Shown: piece after piece, positions 34,792 through 44,737 of the stretch
Numbering within the stretch: position 1 is the stretch's first letter
Layout: each line of letters begins with the position of its first letter
NCBI GenBank assembly: GCA_014529675.2
Contig: CP076040.1
Coordinates: forward strand, 3,119,894-3,183,893
Length of the DNA stretch: 64,000 nucleotides
Direction: 5' to 3'
Source: Opitutia bacterium ISCC 52
Lineage (GTDB): Bacteria; Verrucomicrobiota; Verrucomicrobiia; Opitutales; UBA2995
Notes under the pieces: model-generated
What the model was told of the DNA's origin: nothing
The model's database searches: none
The model's input: only the letters and a program-made list of their open reading frames with translations
Made by a program: the position numbers and the translations under genes

Positions 34792-35951
34792 GAGCAAAGT
34801 CGCTCCATTAGCTTATCCGTCTCAAAACTCAGTTGTTGGGCATCGAGCATATCCTGGCTGAATTGACGGGCAGCCGTACGGAACCCTTCCAAGTCATTGC
34901 TCTCAATAGCCAAGAAAATCCGATCGAGTGAATGACAGGCATTGAAGTAATAAGGGTGTATAGATACGGCCAAAATCTCTAACTCGGACTGCTTTTTCGA
35001 GAACTCCCTCAGCGCTACCGGATCTGAACGGTGCAAGAACCAGACATCTGTATTTAAGGCTGCAAGTTCCCTATTTTTTAAAATCTCCAATCGAGCGATC
35101 CGTTCAAGTGAGTTCAACGACTCAGCTTCAGACAAACATACACTGGAGTCAGTATATAGACTTTCCGAACAGAACGTCTTCCAGAGTAACTCCAACTCTG
35201 CTCCATTCAGTCCTGGATATCGGTCATTAAAAAACAACGCCAACTGAGTCCAATCGTAGCCGTTGCTCTAGTACTGCTCGAGTCTTTGTTCGAATTGTTT
35301 TTTTTCTAATCCACCAGACTCAAGAAACTGATAGATGAGATAGTTCCATCCAACATGCAAGGACCTATCATTGCCTTGGATAATCTCTGATAACGGAGGC
35401 GGGGGCTTTTGTTGCAATTGGCGCAATAGCAATACCCTCACCTGAGGTTTATAACGTATGGCTCCCCTTAAGCGAATCGAACGAATCAACCAATCTGGAG
35501 GCGTTGTCCTAATTCCTTTCCAGGCTGCAAAATGTGCAAGTAATCCACGGACCATCCATTCGGCTTTAATTTCTTCACTAAATGCTGGATTGAGTTCTAC
35601 CCTAACAATTCCTGAGACACCTGTACTGACTAGCGGATCTGTAACACCCGAGAGGATTACAGTCAGAGGCTTCGGAAAAGAATCCGGCCAATCTAAACTG
35701 GATATGCAGCCATCAACTAACTCCTGACTGCTGAGCTCCAGGGATTGTAGTTGTGCAACATCAGTCCCGAAAAAGTCAATGAATGGACTTTTAATCCATT
35801 GGAGCTTCGTTTTCTCCTGAGCGAGTACCCGGGAAAAACTAGAGGCAATCAGGACCAAGCCTAAAAGCCCACTAAAACAAATGGCTCTTACCGTTTGGCG
35901 GTAAGTACTAATTGCGATTCGTGAATATTGGCTGTTCCTACTGTAGACCAC
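34788..35951 (-). pseudogene. exported protein of unknown function interrupted by one in-frame TAG
   Basis: Two minus frames, 35951-35268 (227 residues) and 35243-34788 (151 residues), are in the same frame, separated by one TAG (35268-35270) and eight sense codons (SNGYDWTQ). Together they read as a protein of about 387 residues with an N-terminal hydrophobic signal region (AICFSGLLGLVLIASSF). The join FEQRLEQY-stop-SNGYDWTQLALFF is smooth, with no start codon needed after the stop. I do not recognise the family; the middle is alpha-helical and charged. The GTG at 35951 lies inside the end of the upstream membrane-anchored gene. A sense-to-TAG change or a sequence error are the simplest explanations. 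Confidence 0.65.
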
Positions 35952-36529
35952 AAAGACTCAAATTCTTCATCTACCGTATAGGATGCTGAGATGTGTTTCC
36001 AAATGAAATCTTTAGCTGGTCCAGGAACTCGAAAGGAGCCAATATAAAGTTTTTCAGGCTCAATTCGAAGTGTGGATTGATCAGGAACAAACTCCCCTTC
36101 CAAGGATAAGGTAATCGTTTTCTTCCAAGCGCCAAAAGCTGTTTCAGCGGGAGCAGAAACCAACAACTTATCACCTTCCAAGCGGAAGACTGGACGTTGC
36201 GGTTCCATGTAAAGGGATGCCTTCTCGGCAGGATAATTAGTCTTAAACGAGGCAGCCCAACGATTAAGCTCCGTCTCCAGGAAAGTGACCTCTCCATTCC
36301 CATCCTGAAGTTCAGTTGCTTTAAATTTCCAAGCATCACCACCATTAATACGGCCCTTCAGAACGTAATGCATCTCCGGTTCGAATTTATCAGGCACATC
36401 CGTCACCAGTTTCACCGGATGAGTAATCAGGTATATAGCACCTAAGAAAGCTCCTATCAGGATACCGACAAAGGCACCTAGCAAAAGGTTGAGGGAAGTT
36501 TTGATATCGGGAGTTTCTTCAGAGGACAT
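35888..36529 (-). CDS. membrane-anchored protein of unknown function
   Basis: About 213 residues from the ATG at 36529 (MSSEETPD). One membrane helix (about residues 10-32: LLLGAFVGILIGAFLGAIYL) precedes an extracytoplasmic beta-rich domain. No family is recognised. The start lies 11 bases after the FmdB-type gene and the end overlaps the interrupted exported gene by about 60 bases. The three genes are probably one transcript. Confidence 0.75.
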   Translation of the reverse strand: MSSEETPDIKTSLNLLLGAFVGILIGAFLGAIYLITHPVKLVTDVPDKFEPEMHYVLKGRINGGDAWKFKATELQDGNGEVTFLETELNRWAASFKTNYPAEKASLYMEPQRPVFRLEGDKLLVSAPAETAFGAWKKTITLSLEGEFVPDQSTLRIEPEKLYIGSFRVPGPAKDFIWKHISASYTVDEEFESLWSTVGTANIHESQLVLTAKR

Positions 36530-36540
36530 AGATAATTGGG

Positions 36541-36825
36541 TTAAGATGCACAACCGCACCCACCCGAATGACTAGATCCTCCTTTCGAAGCACTTTCGCT
36601 TGATTCTTTCTTTGGCTCAGATTTAGCAGGCTCCTTCGCAGACTTTTTGTAGTCGGTCTCATAGAAACCGCTGCCTTTGAAGATAATTCCAGCACCCGTT
36701 CCAATTTTGCGTTTCAGCGTAAGCTCTTCACAAGAAGGACATTGCTCGAGTGGAGCGTCTTTCATTGACTGAAAGAACTCAAATTCCCCTTCGCAGGAGG
36801 CACACACATAATCGTAATTAGGCAT
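36541..36825 (-). CDS. FmdB-family zinc ribbon protein
   Basis: The 94-residue protein begins with the family signature (YDYVCASCEGEFE) and has a second CPSC pair (EQCPSCEEL), together a zinc ribbon. Then comes KIGTGAGIIFKGSGFYETDY, typical of FmdB regulators, and a long Lys/Ser-rich tail ending in GGCGC. The family is thought to be regulatory, but no target is known. It leads the next two genes of unknown function. Confidence 0.92.
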   Translation of the reverse strand: MPNYDYVCASCEGEFEFFQSMKDAPLEQCPSCEELTLKRKIGTGAGIIFKGSGFYETDYKKSAKEPAKSEPKKESSESASKGGSSHSGGCGCAS

Positions 36826-36873
36826 AATTCTTAAAATATTTTTTACTGGATATTCCCCAAGTGAGGTTCCTTT

Positions 36874-37461
36874 TTAAAGGTTTCCGTACTCGATAGCGCG
36901 GTATAGGGAGGTGAAATACACCAAGATGACAAGACTTATGATGAAAACCACGAGGATGGAAAACGGCCCCAAAATCCAAATTATTCCGCAGAATCCAAGC
37001 AACGGCAATAAACCATATCCAACAGTTCTTAGGTAAACTCGGAGAATCAAAGGTAAATCTAGAGCATCCTTAAATGATTCAAAGTTCTGGTAGCGGTACA
37101 AACTGGCAGAAAAGAGCTGCAAGCCAATTGGGAAGCTAATCATAAGAGGGATTCTTGCCAATTCGTCCCAGACAACCCCAACCAGCAAAGAGATAAACCA
37201 TCCAAAGAAAACAGGAATGGCTATCCAGATAAGGGATAAGACGAAAAACTTCAGGCCATCTAGAAACAGGTCTCGCCAGTCGTCCCACTCAGGATACAAA
37301 GCTGGCGCTCCTGACTTTACCAAGACGGTAGCTCTATAAAGATACCCCATAGCAAAAATATGCACAATAGGTATCAAACTGAGTGCCGTACCCACCAATA
37401 ATTTAGGCCAACACCCTGGAGTGTTGAAAACTTTACGCCAAACTTGCTCAATAGAGGCCAT
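36874..37461 (-). CDS. DUF4013 integral membrane protein
   Basis: About 195 residues from the ATG at 37461 (MASIEQVWRK); a longer frame upstream would run into the divergent ispA start and is not protein-like. Four to five helices (LLVGTALSLIPIVHIFAMGY, then FVLSLIWIAIPVFFG) and a PIVHIFAMGYLYR pattern match DUF4013. The function is unknown. Confidence 0.8.
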   Translation of the reverse strand: MASIEQVWRKVFNTPGCWPKLLVGTALSLIPIVHIFAMGYLYRATVLVKSGAPALYPEWDDWRDLFLDGLKFFVLSLIWIAIPVFFGWFISLLVGVVWDELARIPLMISFPIGLQLFSASLYRYQNFESFKDALDLPLILRVYLRTVGYGLLPLLGFCGIIWILGPFSILVVFIISLVILVYFTSLYRAIEYGNL

Positions 37462-37497
37462 AATGCATGTTATCTGATTTTCAGGAATTTGATCTGT

Positions 37498-38376
37498 ATG
37501 GATTTTAAAGCAACGCTCAAGTCTTATCAGGGCCGTATAGAAGACGGAATAAAACAATGGGTGCCGTCATCGGAAACGGCTCCCCCCCACCTGCATGAAG
37601 CCATGCTTTATAGTTTGGAAGCGGGAGGTAAAAGGCTTCGACCGGTACTTATTCTCGCGGTTGCAGAACTTTTTGAAGTTGAGTTGGATCCCCTACCCGC
37701 AGCAATAGCCATAGAGTGCATCCACACTTACTCGCTCATTCACGACGATCTCCCGAGCATCGACAACAGCGATTTGCGTCGCGGGAAACCCACTTGTCAT
37801 AAGCAATTCGACGAACCGACTGCACTCCTGGCAGGAGACGCACTGCTCACCATTGCGTTTGAGATCCTATCCCGTGCCTATCAGAAACATCCAGTTCTCG
37901 CAAATCAGTTGGTCCTGGAGCTGAGTACTGCCTCAGGCAGCCAAAAGTTAATCGGCGGTCAGATGGAAGACATTTTAGGCGAAAACTCCGATTACTCCAA
38001 AGAGCAATTGGATTATATTCATCTGAATAAGACGGCTGCTTTAATAGCTGTCGCCATGACCATGGGTGCCCATCTCGGGCAAGCGAGCGAAGAGGAGCTT
38101 AAGAATATCCGCACTATCGGGACGGAAGTCGGGTTAGCTTTCCAAATTACGGATGATATTTTGGATGCTACATCTGACTCCGACACCATGGGCAAACCAA
38201 CAGGGGCTGACGCCGAGAACGAAAAAACGACTTACATCAAACTATTTGGTTTGGAGGGTGCGCGGCAAGAAGCACGCAAACACACGGCACTAGCTTCGGA
38301 AATCTGCGCAAGTCTCAACCAAGACACAGCATTTCTAGAAGCCCTGATCGAATACCTTGAGCACAGAATCAACTAG
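37498..38376 (+). CDS. ispA: polyprenyl diphosphate synthase (FPP/GGPP type)
   Basis: The enzyme condenses isopentenyl diphosphate with allylic diphosphates to make FPP or GGPP. The 292-residue protein has the first Asp-rich motif (LIHDDLPSIDNSDLRRG) and the second (FQITDDILDATSD), plus GGKRLRP near the start. The ATG at 37498 gives the normal length; an AGGA lies about 12 bases upstream. The product chain length cannot be read with certainty. The family name ispA is used for the FPP type. Confidence 0.92.
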   Translation: MDFKATLKSYQGRIEDGIKQWVPSSETAPPHLHEAMLYSLEAGGKRLRPVLILAVAELFEVELDPLPAAIAIECIHTYSLIHDDLPSIDNSDLRRGKPTCHKQFDEPTALLAGDALLTIAFEILSRAYQKHPVLANQLVLELSTASGSQKLIGGQMEDILGENSDYSKEQLDYIHLNKTAALIAVAMTMGAHLGQASEEELKNIRTIGTEVGLAFQITDDILDATSDSDTMGKPTGADAENEKTTYIKLFGLEGARQEARKHTALASEICASLNQDTAFLEALIEYLEHRIN

Positions 38377-38383
38377 GCTACAC

Positions 38384-39790
38384 CTAGGAATTCAACCACT
38401 GGAAAGGCCCGGTGATGGCCAACATCAGTCCCGGTTTCTGCAAATTGACAAAGATAATTTTTCCGTCAGGAGAGTGACACACTCCAGCCAATTCCGTAGG
38501 GCCAGTGGCATTGCGTGCTAATTTGAAATATTTTCCTTCCGGAGTCACTCCGACCAAATACTGATCTTCGGCTCCATCCTCGCAGAGGAGTAAGCCACCA
38601 TCGGGAGTCACATCAAGATTGTCGCACATTTCAACCAATTCAGAGTTATTGGGCTCTAGATAGAGTTCCAGCTTTCCGGGAGCTTCCGACTCACGGTCCG
38701 TGCCTTCATAAGGACTCGGCTTGTAAGCAAATACTTGCCCCTTAAGAATCGTCCCTCCATTGGTGCAAGCCCAATAAATTCTGTCGTGACTGAAGAACAT
38801 GCCTTCACCTCTGGCAAAACGTGCGGCGCCCGATTCGAATCCACGGTAACGAAGGTCGTCCAAGGGAGACTCAACATCGTTCACATCGATCCACTCCACG
38901 TCATAAGATTGGCCTAGCTCAAATCGCTGAGAAGCGAGGTCCTTCCAATTGCGTGTATCACAGCCCTTCCACCCTTTGATAGCCAAGGCTTGTAGTTTTC
39001 CACCTTTCTCTAACTTGCCTGGAACATGAGGCAGGTAACGATAAATCAATCCATCTGGTCGGTCCTCGGTTTCATAAACAGCTCCAGAGGCAGGATCAAC
39101 TGCCACAGCTTCATGATTAAAGCGCCCCATCTCCTTCAATGGGACTGGATCGACCAGTCCTACGCGTTTTGAAGCAGGGACTTCGAAATTGTAACCGTGA
39201 TCCTGTTCAAGTTCCTCGCCAGCCCGAACCAAAGTTTCTTCACAAGTCACCCAGGAATTCCAAGGTGTGGGCCCGCCCGCACAATTTCGGATCGTTCCGG
39301 CCAAGCTCAAGAACTCGCGCTCCACCTTTTGGGTATTGGGATTGTAAACAAGTGTAGTCGTTCCACCAAGCCCTGGAAAAACGCCGCGACCGTAGTCATA
39401 TAATTTGCTCTTCGGGATTTTGTCTAAAAGTTGATTCTGAATACCAAAAGGACTCCAGATACCCTGATCTGGATTGATCTCGTGGTTACATACCAAGATC
39501 AATCTCCCCCAAGATCCGGGAAAGACCGCCATACCGTCGTGAGCGCCAGGAGTGTAAAAACCGTCACTCATCTTGCGTCCCGCACGAGAAAGCACCTGGT
39601 ATTTAAAACCTCGGGGCAGATCCAATACATTCGCTCGATCAGGAATGAGCGGGCCATAAGCAGTTTCAAGCGGCAGGGCCTCCTCACCAGACTCAGCCGC
39701 TGCGACCGCATTTCGCATCGTAAGAAATCCTGCAGAAACAAGACCGGCAGATTTGAGAAAGGAACGACGGGTTGAATGGACTGTACTCAT
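38384..39790 (-). CDS. PhoX-family secreted protein (DUF839, alkaline phosphatase-like)
   Basis: About 468 residues from the ATG at 39790. The twin-arginine signal (STRRSFLKSAGLVSAGF) sends the folded protein out. The body matches PhoX/DUF839: LPRGFKYQVLSRAG, NHEINPDQG, FNHEAVAVDPASG, GEGMFFSHDRIYW and LAGVCHSPDGKIIFVNLQ. Such proteins bind calcium and iron and may be phosphatases, but many family members lack proven activity. It is convergent with ispA, seven bases apart. Confidence 0.9.
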   Translation of the reverse strand: MSTVHSTRRSFLKSAGLVSAGFLTMRNAVAAAESGEEALPLETAYGPLIPDRANVLDLPRGFKYQVLSRAGRKMSDGFYTPGAHDGMAVFPGSWGRLILVCNHEINPDQGIWSPFGIQNQLLDKIPKSKLYDYGRGVFPGLGGTTTLVYNPNTQKVEREFLSLAGTIRNCAGGPTPWNSWVTCEETLVRAGEELEQDHGYNFEVPASKRVGLVDPVPLKEMGRFNHEAVAVDPASGAVYETEDRPDGLIYRYLPHVPGKLEKGGKLQALAIKGWKGCDTRNWKDLASQRFELGQSYDVEWIDVNDVESPLDDLRYRGFESGAARFARGEGMFFSHDRIYWACTNGGTILKGQVFAYKPSPYEGTDRESEAPGKLELYLEPNNSELVEMCDNLDVTPDGGLLLCEDGAEDQYLVGVTPEGKYFKLARNATGPTELAGVCHSPDGKIIFVNLQKPGLMLAITGPFQWLNS

Positions 39791-39880
39791 AAAAAGATAG
39801 TTGCGACTTAGGGTGAAGCCTGCGGGTTTACTTAAGATTGGTAAAGGTATTAGCCATTTCGTCACGCAAATAGTTTATCC

Positions 39881-40438
39881 ATGGATTGGTGGTCATCATT
39901 TATTTCCCAAGCCGGCGACTGGTGGGGCACTTCACAGCCCATCATCGCTTTCACTGTCCTATTCCTATTTTTCGGAGTAGGACTGGTCGGGTGTATACTC
40001 CCCATCGTGCCAGGGCCAGTAATTGTCTGGTCAGGCATGGTCATTCATAAGCTTTGGGTTCCTGATTCCTCTGCAAGCTGGTGGCTTATACTGGTTGCCG
40101 GGGTCTTTGTCGCGCTTACCTTCTTACTCGATTATATTCTGGCCATGTTGGGAGCAAAAAAGTTTGGTGCTTCGAGAGCCGGAGCCATTGGCGCCATTGC
40201 CGGAGGTTTCATCGGGTTTATCATCCCTCCATTCCTAATATGGCTCATTGTTGGACCGTTTGTGGGAGCATTGATTGGCGAGCTCATAAGCGGCGAAACC
40301 CTGCAGCGAGCGAGTCGAGTTGGCTGGGGCAGCTTTCTCGGAACCATCGCCGCGTATGTATCAAAACTCACCATTTGTTTTTTGGTGATTGGTTTCTTCA
40401 TGGCTAACGTTCTAATCTCATACTTTTCATACAATTAA
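39881..40438 (+). CDS. DUF456 membrane protein
   Basis: The 185-residue protein has four to five membrane helices with glycine-zipper stretches (GAIGAIAGGFIGFIIPP, GPFVGALIGELISG). These and the LPIVPGP-like opening (CILPIVPGPVIVW) match DUF456. The function is unknown. The next gene starts four bases after its stop, so the two are probably co-transcribed. Confidence 0.85.
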   Translation: MDWWSSFISQAGDWWGTSQPIIAFTVLFLFFGVGLVGCILPIVPGPVIVWSGMVIHKLWVPDSSASWWLILVAGVFVALTFLLDYILAMLGAKKFGASRAGAIGAIAGGFIGFIIPPFLIWLIVGPFVGALIGELISGETLQRASRVGWGSFLGTIAAYVSKLTICFLVIGFFMANVLISYFSYN

Positions 40439-40442
40439 GCAA

Positions 40443-40877
40443 ATGGCAAAAGTAGACACAGAGTTGGTAAAAATGATTCTTCAACGCAATGAACTCGATC
40501 TTCGAGTCGTATCCCGCATCATGGATGATATCCAGATCGAGATGAAAAACCTCGTTGAGGAGGAACGCCCCCCTCCGGTGAAAAAACAATGGTGTATTCT
40601 AATTTCAGATCCTCAAGGGAATCTACAGGGGAAAGACCACACCGGTTGGGTAGTCCAGATCCCGGAAGAAGATTCACCCGCTACCGTGCAAGAGCGGATC
40701 ATCAAGGCAGCCTACGATTACAATGTTACTCCAAAGGGTCGCCGCATTCCTGTTCAGACCATTGGCGAGGCGTGCGAAGTGGTTCAAGCGCGCATCTTCA
40801 AAGAGCACAACACTTGGATAAAAACCAAGGAGCCTGTGTTAATGATGACAACGGATAATAAAATACCGACGGACTAA
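40443..40877 (+). CDS. conserved hypothetical protein
   Basis: The 144-residue acidic, soluble protein begins with a helical segment (about residues 1-42) and has a central beta region (WCILISDPQG, GWVVQIPEED). No motif that I recognise is present. It follows the DUF456 gene after four bases and is convergent with the DUF445 gene, so the two plus-strand genes may act together. Confidence 0.7.
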   Translation: MAKVDTELVKMILQRNELDLRVVSRIMDDIQIEMKNLVEEERPPPVKKQWCILISDPQGNLQGKDHTGWVVQIPEEDSPATVQERIIKAAYDYNVTPKGRRIPVQTIGEACEVVQARIFKEHNTWIKTKEPVLMMTTDNKIPTD

Positions 40878-40884
40878 AACAGGT

Positions 40885-41502
40885 CTAGAGAACAATATGA
40901 CCGGTCCAGTAGAGCAAAAGTAACTGGATCAGCCCTATTATAAATCCCAGGACTCCACCAAGAAGCTCAATACGCCGAAACTCTTTGGAAGCGATTTTGT
41001 GGACCAGGCGTTCAAGATCATCGAGATCCAGGCTCTTGATACGTTTCTCTACGAGCTCTTTCACGTGAATCTTGTGCTCTACATCGGCCGCCACTTTTTC
41101 GACGAAGGGAACTGCGTGGGTATCTACCTCTGCTTTTGCCATATCAGTAAACTGCTGAACCATCCCGTCGTTTAAGAAATTACCGATAAACGGCATGGCT
41201 TTCAGCTTGGTGACGAGCGCTTTTCCGATGAGTTCGTCGATAAACTCATAAAAGTGAGGCTGCAAATCCATCTCCTTCAACGATTGGGAGAGCAGGTGCT
41301 TTTGTAGGATCTCCTGTTCAATGACTTCACCCGTTTGCTCGGCTATTTCATTCTGCCTTCGTGGAATAAGCCCCTGCCAGCGAAACCCTAAAATCGACAC
41401 AGGCTGTTTGGGGTGAAATAGCATCCAAACGGCCACCTTGTTTGTAAACCAACCGATAAGAGCGGTTACCAAGGGAAGAGAATATACAACGAGCTTATCC
41501 AT
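40885..41502 (-). CDS. DUF445 family membrane protein
   Basis: The 205-residue protein starts with a helix and the family signature (TALIGWFTNKVAVWMLFHP, GLIPRRQNEIAEQTG). A helical middle and a C-terminal membrane helix (LLGGVLGFIIGLIQLLLLYW) follow. DUF445 members are membrane proteins of unknown function. It is shorter than many family members, which are near 400 residues. Confidence 0.9.
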   Translation of the reverse strand: MDKLVVYSLPLVTALIGWFTNKVAVWMLFHPKQPVSILGFRWQGLIPRRQNEIAEQTGEVIEQEILQKHLLSQSLKEMDLQPHFYEFIDELIGKALVTKLKAMPFIGNFLNDGMVQQFTDMAKAEVDTHAVPFVEKVAADVEHKIHVKELVEKRIKSLDLDDLERLVHKIASKEFRRIELLGGVLGFIIGLIQLLLLYWTGHIVL

Positions 41503-41612
41503 GAAAGAGAGAGCTTTAAAGAAAGATTACTGAGTTGGGGCGAGATCAAAAGTACGGAACCTGCTACCCAGGCTTTGACAGCCCATGAAAAGCCTGAAGT
41601 GTGACGAGGTCT

Positions 41613-42272
41613 ATGGATATTGAACTCACTCCTATCGAATGTCGTGTTCTCGGATGCTTGATTGAGAAGTCGATTACCACTCCTGAAAATTATCCTCTCT
41701 CCCTCAACAGCCTGACCAATGCCTGTAATCAGAAGTCCAATCGATTACCAGTCATGGACATTGACGAATCAGAGGTATTGGAGGCCTTGGATGAACTTCG
41801 TAATCAGCACCTCTGCTTCCGCGTAGATGTCACCGGCTCACGCGTACCCAAATTCAGTTAAAATTTGCCAGAGAAATGGGAATTCACAGGCAAGCATCTC
41901 GCGATTGTATGCGAGCTACTGATTCGAGGCCCTCAAACGCCTGGTGAATTGCGAACTCGAGGCGAACGCATGTATTCCTTCCTGGATTTGAATGAAGTCG
42001 ATGTTGCACTGGAATTTCTAAAGGAACAGGAGGAAGGACTGTTTGTGCAGAAGCTGCCTATACTTCCTGGAAAAAAGGAGGCGCGTTTTGCGCAACTACT
42101 CGGAGGGGAATTAGAAATTGTTGAGCCCACCGAATCTCAACCGGTGGTTATTTCTTCTGGCCCTTCACGAAATGATCGGGTTTCAGAACTTGAAGAAGAA
42201 GTGGCTTTCCTAAGAGCAGAAGTCGAATCCTTGAAGTCTGCCTTGGCTCAATTTAAAGAGCAATTTGAGTAA
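41613..42272 (+). pseudogene. YceH/DUF480-family protein interrupted by one in-frame TAA
   Basis: The two parts (41613-41861 and 41865-42272) are in one frame, split by TAA at 41859-41861. Part one has LTPIECRVLGCLIEKS and YPLSLNSLTNACNQKSNR, the family's winged-helix domain. Part two continues with LLIRGPQTPGELRTRGERM and ends in a coiled coil. Together they make about 219 residues, the usual YceH length (about 215). The stop falls in the linker ...RVPKFS-stop-NLPEKW. The ATG at 41613 follows GAGG three bases upstream. Either a nonsense mutation, read-through or a sequence error. Confidence 0.85.
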
Positions 42273-42280
42273 ACTCAAAA

Positions 42281-43525
42281 TCAGCCTTTAAGACCCTCTA
42301 AATCCTTACCGCTCGGTTTTTGAAAAACCTTGAGATTAAACTGAGGAATGACAGCCAATAGGTGATCGAAGATATCTGCCTGGATATCCTCATAATAAGC
42401 CCAACGTGTATCTTTTGTAAATACGTATATCTGAATGGGTAGCCCCTCTGGGCTAGGCTGAAGCTGCCTGACCAATAGTGTCATATCCTGATGCAAAAGT
42501 TCGTGGCTACGAAGATAGGCGAGACAATAGGCACGGAAGGTTCCCACGTTGGTCAAGTGACGACCATTTATGAGCTCCGACATATCGGCTTCCCGGCTGG
42601 AATTATGCTCATGCACATCCTTTAGCTTCGCTTCGATATAAGGCTTCAGGATTTCAAAGCGCTTAAATTTTTCCAGCAAAGCCTCATCCGCAAACTGCAC
42701 ACTACTCATATCGATATTGATAGAGCGTTTGATTCTGCGTCCTCCTGCATCAGACATGCCTCGCCAATTCTTAAACGAATCAGATATCAAAGCATAGGTT
42801 GGAATCGTAGTGATGGTCTTATCCCAATTCTGAACTTTTACCGTCGTTAGGGTGACATCAAGCACATCTCCATCGGCACTGTATTTGGGCATCTCAATCC
42901 AATCACCGACCTGCACCATGTTGTTTACGGATATCTGAATACCGGCGACAAAACCGAGGATGGCATCTTTAAACACCAACAACAGAACTGCCGTCACAGC
43001 TCCCAGGCCTGAGAAAAAGTAGATGGGCGATTTGCCGAATGCGATTGAAAGAATGATAATCAATCCGATCAGATTAACGACCAGCTTAACCGCTTGAAGA
43101 AATCCTTTGAGCGGAATCCGGCGCGTCTTTTCCGTTCGATTGTAAAGGCTGAGAACGGCATTGAGAAATGAATCAATGACCCAGAGAAAAATCAGAATGA
43201 GGTAGATATTCACACCCATCTTCATCACGAGAAGAACTTCTTCCATCTCAGCGAAAAAGACCGGGGCCAACCAATTGACCACAATCGCCGGAGCAAAGTG
43301 TGCGAAACGGGCCAATACTTTTTGCTCGATCAATACGTCATCCCAATGAGTCTTACTTCTACGAATGACAGCTATGACCGTCCGCAGAATAATCTGCTTG
43401 GCTATAAAATGGAACAAGATGGCGACAAGTATGATCGATATCACACCAATACTGATCACAAGCGCATCGACCCAGGTTGATTCAACTCCGGCATTCAACA
43501 ACCAAGTTTTGAGATTTCCTATCAT
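42281..43525 (-). CDS. MscS-family mechanosensitive channel
   Basis: The 414-residue protein resembles the YbdG branch of MscS channels. Four to five N-terminal helices are followed by the pore helix region (GLGAVTAVLLLVFKDAILG, with Gly/Ala packing) and the beta domain (VQVGDWIEMPKYSADGDV, WDKTITTIPTYALI). These channels release osmolytes under membrane tension. It is convergent with the DUF480 gene. Confidence 0.92.
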   Translation of the reverse strand: MIGNLKTWLLNAGVESTWVDALVISIGVISIILVAILFHFIAKQIILRTVIAVIRRSKTHWDDVLIEQKVLARFAHFAPAIVVNWLAPVFFAEMEEVLLVMKMGVNIYLILIFLWVIDSFLNAVLSLYNRTEKTRRIPLKGFLQAVKLVVNLIGLIIILSIAFGKSPIYFFSGLGAVTAVLLLVFKDAILGFVAGIQISVNNMVQVGDWIEMPKYSADGDVLDVTLTTVKVQNWDKTITTIPTYALISDSFKNWRGMSDAGGRRIKRSINIDMSSVQFADEALLEKFKRFEILKPYIEAKLKDVHEHNSSREADMSELINGRHLTNVGTFRAYCLAYLRSHELLHQDMTLLVRQLQPSPEGLPIQIYVFTKDTRWAYYEDIQADIFDHLLAVIPQFNLKVFQKPSGKDLEGLKG

Positions 43526-43591
43526 AGCTATATTTGAAAGTTATGCACTTTGTGTCAGAACTCGATAGTTGCAATGCACAATTTAGGCGGC

Positions 43592-44737
43592 TTAAAAGGC
43601 GGCTTTCAGCAGCTCAATCGCGATGCGATCAGCCAACAGTTTCCCCTTCATCGTCAGGCAAACCTTATCGCCATGGGAAATAGTCACAAGCCCCTCCTCA
43701 TTCAAGGAATCGAAAAACGAAGTGAGACTACCCAAGGACTCGCTACTGAACCGACGCGACAGGGATTCAATGGAAATCCCCTGCCCCATTCGCAGTCCGA
43801 AAATCACCGCATCTTCTAATAAATCCTCATCAGAGAGCTTAACGACGTCACAGCGACTTTCTACTTTGGAATCAACCTGCTCTAACCAGGTATCCATGTC
43901 GGCCGCATTGCTGTAGCGAATATTTTGAAACTGAGAGGCGGCGGACGGGCCTACTCCGATCCATTCTTTCATCTTCCAGGTATTAATATTGTGAAGGCAT
44001 TCTCTACCGGCCTTAGAGAAATTACTGATCTCGTAGTGTTCGTAACCGGCAGCAGTAAGTTGGTCCCAGGTTGATTCATACAACTCGGCATCCAGTTCCA
44101 GGTCCTGCTTGATCTTCCCCTCAGACAACTTCACCCAGAGTGCGGTATCTTCTTCAAAGGTGAGGCAGTAAGTAGATAGATGTTCGGGATCTAAACGGCA
44201 GGCTTCTCTCAAGTCTTTCTCCAGCTCTTTTTTCTCTTGGCCAGGAAGGGCAATCATCAGATCCAGGTTTACGTTGTCAAATCCTGCATCACGAATCCGG
44301 TCGTACGCCTGGTAAATCTGGTTGGGCCTGTGCAATCGTCCCAACCCCTCCAGAGACTTCTCATCAAAACTTTGCAGACCCATCGAAATTCGGTTCACCC
44401 CCAAGTCTTTTAAAACCTGAAGCTTATCATCCTTCACCGAGCTGGGCGCCATTTCGACCGTCCACTCGATCGGTGGCTGACCAGCTGCAGTTAAAACGGC
44501 TTCCCCCAGGCGCTGTAAATCACCTGCCAGCAAAAGACCCGGTGTGCCTCCCCCCCAGAAAACGGTATCAACGGGACGATCCATCCGTATCCACTCAAGC
44601 TCCTTTTCGATACCATCGAAGTAGCGATCCAAATCTTTCCTATGGGGCTTTGCCTGATAGAAGGCACAGAAATCACAGGTGCTCGCACAAAATGGGACAT
44701 GCAGGTATAAACCTAGACCTGTTTCCAGAGCATTCAT
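43592..44737 (-). CDS. hemW: radical SAM heme chaperone HemW
   Basis: The 381-residue protein has the radical SAM cluster in YLHVPFCASTCDFCAFYQ (CxxxCxxC) and no fourth Cys right after, which fits HemW, not HemN. Later NRISMGLQSFDEKSL, NVNLDLMIALPGQ and a C-terminal winged domain follow. HemW passes heme to proteins. Its start overlaps the stop of the upstream nuclease/phosphatase-like gene (44734-44737). Confidence 0.9.
   Translation of the reverse strand: MNALETGLGLYLHVPFCASTCDFCAFYQAKPHRKDLDRYFDGIEKELEWIRMDRPVDTVFWGGGTPGLLLAGDLQRLGEAVLTAAGQPPIEWTVEMAPSSVKDDKLQVLKDLGVNRISMGLQSFDEKSLEGLGRLHRPNQIYQAYDRIRDAGFDNVNLDLMIALPGQEKKELEKDLREACRLDPEHLSTYCLTFEEDTALWVKLSEGKIKQDLELDAELYESTWDQLTAAGYEHYEISNFSKAGRECLHNINTWKMKEWIGVGPSAASQFQNIRYSNAADMDTWLEQVDSKVESRCDVVKLSDEDLLEDAVIFGLRMGQGISIESLSRRFSSESLGSLTSFFDSLNEEGLVTISHGDKVCLTMKGKLLADRIAIELLKAAF

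Noticed and set aside
38810-38860. tRNA-like TPsiC motif (GATTCGAATCC)
   Set aside because: It lies inside the PhoX-like gene and lacks the acceptor and anticodon stems of a tRNA.
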